From Eubacteriaceae bacterium (GTDB lineage Bacteria > Bacillota > Clostridia > Eubacteriales > UBA1433): DNA of 10,053 nt. Numbering within the stretch: the stretch's first letter is position 1; every line of letters begins with the position of its first letter. Made by a program: the position numbers and the translations under genes. A model generated the notes under the pieces. The model saw nothing but the letters and a program-made list of their open reading frames with translations, had not been told where the DNA came from and searched no databases. This document shows positions 7,276 to 10,053 of this stretch, piece by piece. The DNA lies in the NCBI GenBank assembly GCA_012797825.1, contig JAAZOI010000079.1, positions 1-10,053 on the forward strand, given 5' to 3'.

Positions 7276-8793
7276 ATGAATGTAATTAGTGTTTATCAAA
7301 GCAAACAAATTGACTTAAAAACAATTAATGAAGAAAATATTGATATAAAGAGTATTATATACAAAGCAGGAAACGCAGTATATGAAGTACTAAAAGATGA
7401 GTACGCCCCATTATATAAAAAAAAGATATGTATTGTCTGCGGCAAAGGACATAACGGAGCTGACGGGCTTGCGCTAGCGCTTATTTTAAAAAGGGCTAAT
7501 TTACATACGACTATTTTAATGCCGGAAAAATATGAAGATTTAAATGCAGAATCTGCTTATTATTACGATAAAGTAAAATACTTAAAAACAGATATCATTA
7601 CAATAGACAGCATAAATATTGAACGTGCCAACGAATATTTAGCTCAATGCGATATTATAATTGACGCTTTATTAGGCACGGGATTAAACAAAGACGTATC
7701 AGGAATTTACTATGGAATTATAACTTTAATTAATATGCAAAATAAACCTGTAATTTCTATAGACATTCCGTCCGGCATTAACGGTGCCAGCGGACTAGTT
7801 ATGAAGCAGGCAGTAAAAGCTGATATTGTTGTTGTTATGCAGTACTTAAAATACGGCAATATTTTAAATGATGCGGACGATTACTCAAGAAGAAAAATAA
7901 TAAAAGATATCTCGCTTGCAAAATGCGCCGATTGCAGAGTAAGTTTATTATCAAAAGAAGAAGCATTAAGTTATATTAAAGTATTAAATTTTAATATCCA
8001 TAAATATGATAAAGGAAATATATTAGTTTTCGGCGGAAGCAAATCTATGGAAGGCTCCGCAGTGCTTACAGCTTGCGCCGCTTATAGAAACGGCGCGGGG
8101 CTTGTTCATATAGCCGCTTTGCAGGATGCCTATAAATTAATATCCATAAAAGCTCCGATTGAATCAATGGTGCACGAAATTGCAAAGCCGGATGATCTTA
8201 TAAATTTATTAAACAAAAAAACCGCTATAGCTGCAGGCATGGGGCTTAATAATAATAAAGATAACCTGGAATTTTTGAAAATTTTATTAAGTTCAGATAT
8301 TCCATTGGTTTTAGATGCGGGAGCTTTTGAGATAATTTCACAAGACATTAATATAATAAAAAATAAAAAAGCAGAGACAATTTTAACGCCTCATACCAAA
8401 GAATTGTCGATTTTATTGAATTGCTCAGTTGACGATATTTTACAAGCCCCAATTAACGCGGCTCAAAAAGCAGCTATTGAATTTGACAGCGTGGTAGTAT
8501 TAAAAATGAATAAGACAATAATTGCGGAACCTGACGGAGAAGTAAGGATACTTGATGTTTGCAACAACGGAATGGCAACAGCCGGAAGCGGAGATGTGCT
8601 TACAGGAATTATAACATCAAGTATAAAATATACTGACAGTCTGTTTATGGCGGCATGCGCAGGAGTGTATTTACATTCAGCCGCAGGAATAAAGGCAGCG
8701 AATAATTTAAATAAAAGATATATGAACGCTTCAGATATTATCTCAAACCTTTCGGAAGTCTACAAAGAAATATTTGGAGCAACGGAGGAATAA
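7276..8793 (+). CDS. nnr: Nnr, bifunctional NAD(P)H-hydrate epimerase / ADP-dependent NAD(P)H-hydrate dehydratase
   Basis: Metabolite-repair enzyme of 505 aa in the usual two-domain form. The N-terminal NnrE domain (about 1-215, YjeF_N) epimerises R- and S-NAD(P)HX; it shows GKGHNGADGLALA (56-68), DALLGTG (130-136) and SIDIPSGINGASG (161-173), with the likely catalytic Asp163. The C-terminal NnrD domain (about 225-500, ribokinase-like) dehydrates S-NAD(P)HX using ADP or ATP. Its motifs are HKYDKGNILVFGGS (242-255), YRNGAGLVHIA (270-280), ILTPHTKEL (369-377) and NNGMATAGSGDVLTGI (430-445), with catalytic Asp440. Several signature positions differ from the common form: GKGHNGAD for GxGNNGGD, LKMNKT for LKGxxT and DAGAF for DADAL. 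The key Asp residues remain, so activity is expected. It is the first gene of a unit with alr, 2 nt downstream, a pairing common in Bacillota. Confidence 0.95.
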   Translation: MNVISVYQSKQIDLKTINEENIDIKSIIYKAGNAVYEVLKDEYAPLYKKKICIVCGKGHNGADGLALALILKRANLHTTILMPEKYEDLNAESAYYYDKVKYLKTDIITIDSINIERANEYLAQCDIIIDALLGTGLNKDVSGIYYGIITLINMQNKPVISIDIPSGINGASGLVMKQAVKADIVVVMQYLKYGNILNDADDYSRRKIIKDISLAKCADCRVSLLSKEEALSYIKVLNFNIHKYDKGNILVFGGSKSMEGSAVLTACAAYRNGAGLVHIAALQDAYKLISIKAPIESMVHEIAKPDDLINLLNKKTAIAAGMGLNNNKDNLEFLKILLSSDIPLVLDAGAFEIISQDINIIKNKKAETILTPHTKELSILLNCSVDDILQAPINAAQKAAIEFDSVVVLKMNKTIIAEPDGEVRILDVCNNGMATAGSGDVLTGIITSSIKYTDSLFMAACAGVYLHSAAGIKAANNLNKRYMNASDIISNLSEVYKEIFGATEE

Positions 8794-8795
8794 AA

Positions 8796-9917
8796 ATGGA
8801 ACAATACTACAGACCGACGATTGCAAAAATTTATATTGATAACTTACTTTACAATTATCGGCAGTTTAAAGCTATGCTCGGCGATGATATTGAAATAGCG
8901 CCTGTAGTAAAGGCGGATGCATACGGGCACGGAGCGGTTGAATGCGCAACAGCTCTTTTAAAAGAAGGGGTAAAAACATTCTGCGTGGCATTTTTTGACG
9001 AGGGTCTTGAACTGCGGGAAGCAGGAATAACGCAGGACATTCTGCTTATGGGCTCAACTCTTGAGAGCTGGGCGGATCAGATAATTCAGTATGATTTAAT
9101 ACCTGCCGTTTTTGAATATAACGCGGCAAAATCTTTTTCTATTGCCGCAAAAAAGAAAAACAAAACATGCAACATTCATATAAAAGTAGATACCGGTATG
9201 GGAAGAATAGGGTTTAATTATGCAAATGCAGCCAAAGAAATACAGAAAATTTCACAGCTTGATAATATAAAAATTCAGGGCATATTTACACATTACGCTT
9301 CGGCTGATGAAAAAGATAAAGAGTACACATATCTTCAAAAAAAGAGATTTTTAGATGTTATCAGCGAGTTAAATGCAATGGGAATAGAAATACCGAAAAA
9401 ACACAGCGCAAACAGCGCGGGCAGCATAGACTTAGATCAAAAAGATATGGACATGATACGACTTGGCATATCCTTATACGGCTATTATCCTTCAGGTGAA
9501 GTTGATTTAAATAAAGTGAAATTAAAACCGGTAATGCAGTTGGAAACCGAAATAGCCTATATTAAAACTGTTCATAGCGGTGACAGCATAAGTTATAATA
9601 GAAGATTCACGGCAGATAAAAACATGATTGTAGGTACGCTGCCTATTGGTTATGCAGACGGATACAGAAGAGAATTTAGAAATAAAGCTTTTGTTGAAAT
9701 AAAAGGGAAAAAAGCAAATGTTTTGGGAACTGTATGCATGGACCAGACAATGGTTGATTTAACTGATATTAAAGACGCACAAAAAGGCGATAAAGCGATT
9801 CTGTTCGGGCCGGCGCTCATTAACGCTGATGATTTAGCGGCTATAGCCGGTACTATAAGTTATGAAATATTATGCGGCATAAGCAAAAGAGTGCCCAGAG
9901 TTTATATCAGAAAATAA
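8796..9917 (+). CDS. alr: Alanine racemase (PLP-dependent)
   Basis: Fold-type III PLP enzyme of 373 aa that interconverts L- and D-alanine for peptidoglycan synthesis in the cytoplasm. The N-terminal TIM barrel carries the PLP Lys39 in VVKADAYGHG (37-46), MGRIGF with Arg137 (135-140), THYASADE (165-172), HSANSAGS (203-210) and IRLGISLYG with Arg222 (221-229). The C-terminal beta domain holds the second catalytic base Tyr267 in ISYNRRF (265-271; the usual form is SYGRTF), IGYADGYRR (284-292), CMDQTMVDL (314-322) and SYEILCGISKRVPRVY (355-370). All catalytic positions are intact. The start is firm: GGAGGA at 8784-8789, inside the end of nnr, lies 6-7 nt before the ATG, which is 2 nt after the nnr stop, so the two are coupled. 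No convincing terminator follows, so transcription may continue to the right. Confidence 0.97.
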   Translation: MEQYYRPTIAKIYIDNLLYNYRQFKAMLGDDIEIAPVVKADAYGHGAVECATALLKEGVKTFCVAFFDEGLELREAGITQDILLMGSTLESWADQIIQYDLIPAVFEYNAAKSFSIAAKKKNKTCNIHIKVDTGMGRIGFNYANAAKEIQKISQLDNIKIQGIFTHYASADEKDKEYTYLQKKRFLDVISELNAMGIEIPKKHSANSAGSIDLDQKDMDMIRLGISLYGYYPSGEVDLNKVKLKPVMQLETEIAYIKTVHSGDSISYNRRFTADKNMIVGTLPIGYADGYRREFRNKAFVEIKGKKANVLGTVCMDQTMVDLTDIKDAQKGDKAILFGPALINADDLAAIAGTISYEILCGISKRVPRVYIRK

Positions 9918-9940
9918 AAATTTTATTTCATAAAACAAAT

Positions 9941-10030
9941 GTATAAATTTAACTGCAAAGGGAAGCATTATAACAACAGTAACATTAATTATATTTTTTT
10001 ATAAAATGTAATTAGAGGTTAAATTTATAC
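9941..10030. repeat. Perfect 13-bp inverted repeat between alr and the next gene
   Basis: GTATAAATTTAAC (9941-9953) and GTTAAATTTATAC (10018-10030) are exact reverse complements separated by 64 nt. The right arm ends directly at the ribosome binding site of the downstream start. In RNA the arms could form a long-range stem; in DNA they could be paired protein sites or the ends of a small element. I did not find a flanking target duplication. Confidence 0.6.
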
Positions 10031-10037
10031 GAAAGGA
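10031..10037 (+). promoter_or_regulatory. Ribosome binding site of the gene running off the right edge
   Basis: GAAAGGA lies 5 nt before TTG 10043. The only nearby ATG (10038) is closed by TGA at its third codon, so the site must serve the TTG. Confidence 0.55.
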
Positions 10038-10042
10038 ATGAA

Positions 10043-10053
10043 TTGATAATAAG
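10043..10053 (+). CDS. Possible first codons of a MazF/EndoA-type endoribonuclease gene
   Basis: Only TTG-ATA-ATA-AG is inside the window, reading Met-Ile-Ile-(Arg/Lys/Ser). Known context: in many Bacillota alr is followed by the mazEF/ndoAI-ndoA toxin genes, and EndoA-type MazF proteins typically begin M-I-(V/I)-K-R-G. The match in reading, position and ribosome binding site is suggestive. Three codons cannot prove a family, and any other gene is possible. Confidence 0.35.

Noticed and set aside
9921..9935. TTTTAT-TTC-ATAAAA hairpin as an alr terminator
   Set aside because: A stem of only A-T pairs with no T-tract after it would be too weak.
9939..10004. 21-codon ORF between alr and the right-edge gene, considered as a leader peptide or remnant antitoxin
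   Set aside because: No ribosome binding site, composition expected from random A/T DNA, and it overlaps the inverted repeat arm.
1..10053. A novel defence, phage or mobile system
   Set aside because: All complete genes belong to known housekeeping families except the common XRE regulator; no recombinase, toxin, reverse transcriptase, repeat array or composition shift was seen.

Overview
This is an AT-rich window (roughly 30% G+C by eye) with tightly packed genes. It looks like a chromosomal housekeeping segment from a low-GC Bacillota, most likely a clostridial lineage. The reasons are the AddAB helicase-nuclease instead of RecBCD, the MEP isoprenoid kinase IspE, strong AGGAGG-like ribosome binding sites, TTG starts, and the order nnr-alr followed by what may be the first codons of a MazF/EndoA gene. 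The species cannot be named from this sequence. There is no rRNA, tRNA, CRISPR array, insertion sequence or phage gene.

Layout. 1-4770 (+) is a translationally overlapped operon: the 3' end of addB, complete addA and complete ispE, with junctions of 8 nt and 4 nt overlap. Three bases further on, lspA (signal peptidase II) runs in the opposite direction, so ispE and lspA end tail to tail with no room for a terminator between them. lspA and a PerM/AI-2E-family membrane protein gene (5314-6624, +) are divergent across a 78-nt, nearly pure A/T spacer that holds an extended -10 for lspA and an 18-bp palindrome. A 232-nt non-coding stretch precedes a small stand-alone XRE-type regulator. Its real start is probably a TTG at 6857 with a good ribosome binding site. 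A strong intrinsic terminator follows, and its descending arm overlaps the promoter of the next unit. That unit is nnr (bifunctional NAD(P)HX epimerase/dehydratase) and alr (alanine racemase), 2 nt apart. After alr come 125 nt containing a perfect 13-bp inverted repeat, then a ribosome binding site and TTG-ATA-ATA-AG. This could be the start of the mazF/ndoA gene that often follows alr in Bacillota.

How the genes fit together. AddA and AddB form the double-strand-break resection enzyme. IspE supplies isoprenoid precursors. LspA matures lipoproteins. Nnr repairs damaged NAD(P)H. Alr makes D-alanine for peptidoglycan. The XRE protein's target is unknown; self-regulation is the simplest guess. 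I did not find a convincing undescribed system. The points most worth a second look are regulatory (terminator-promoter overlap, inverted repeat before the putative mazF, 3-bp convergent junction) and a serine in place of a normally conserved aspartate in LspA.
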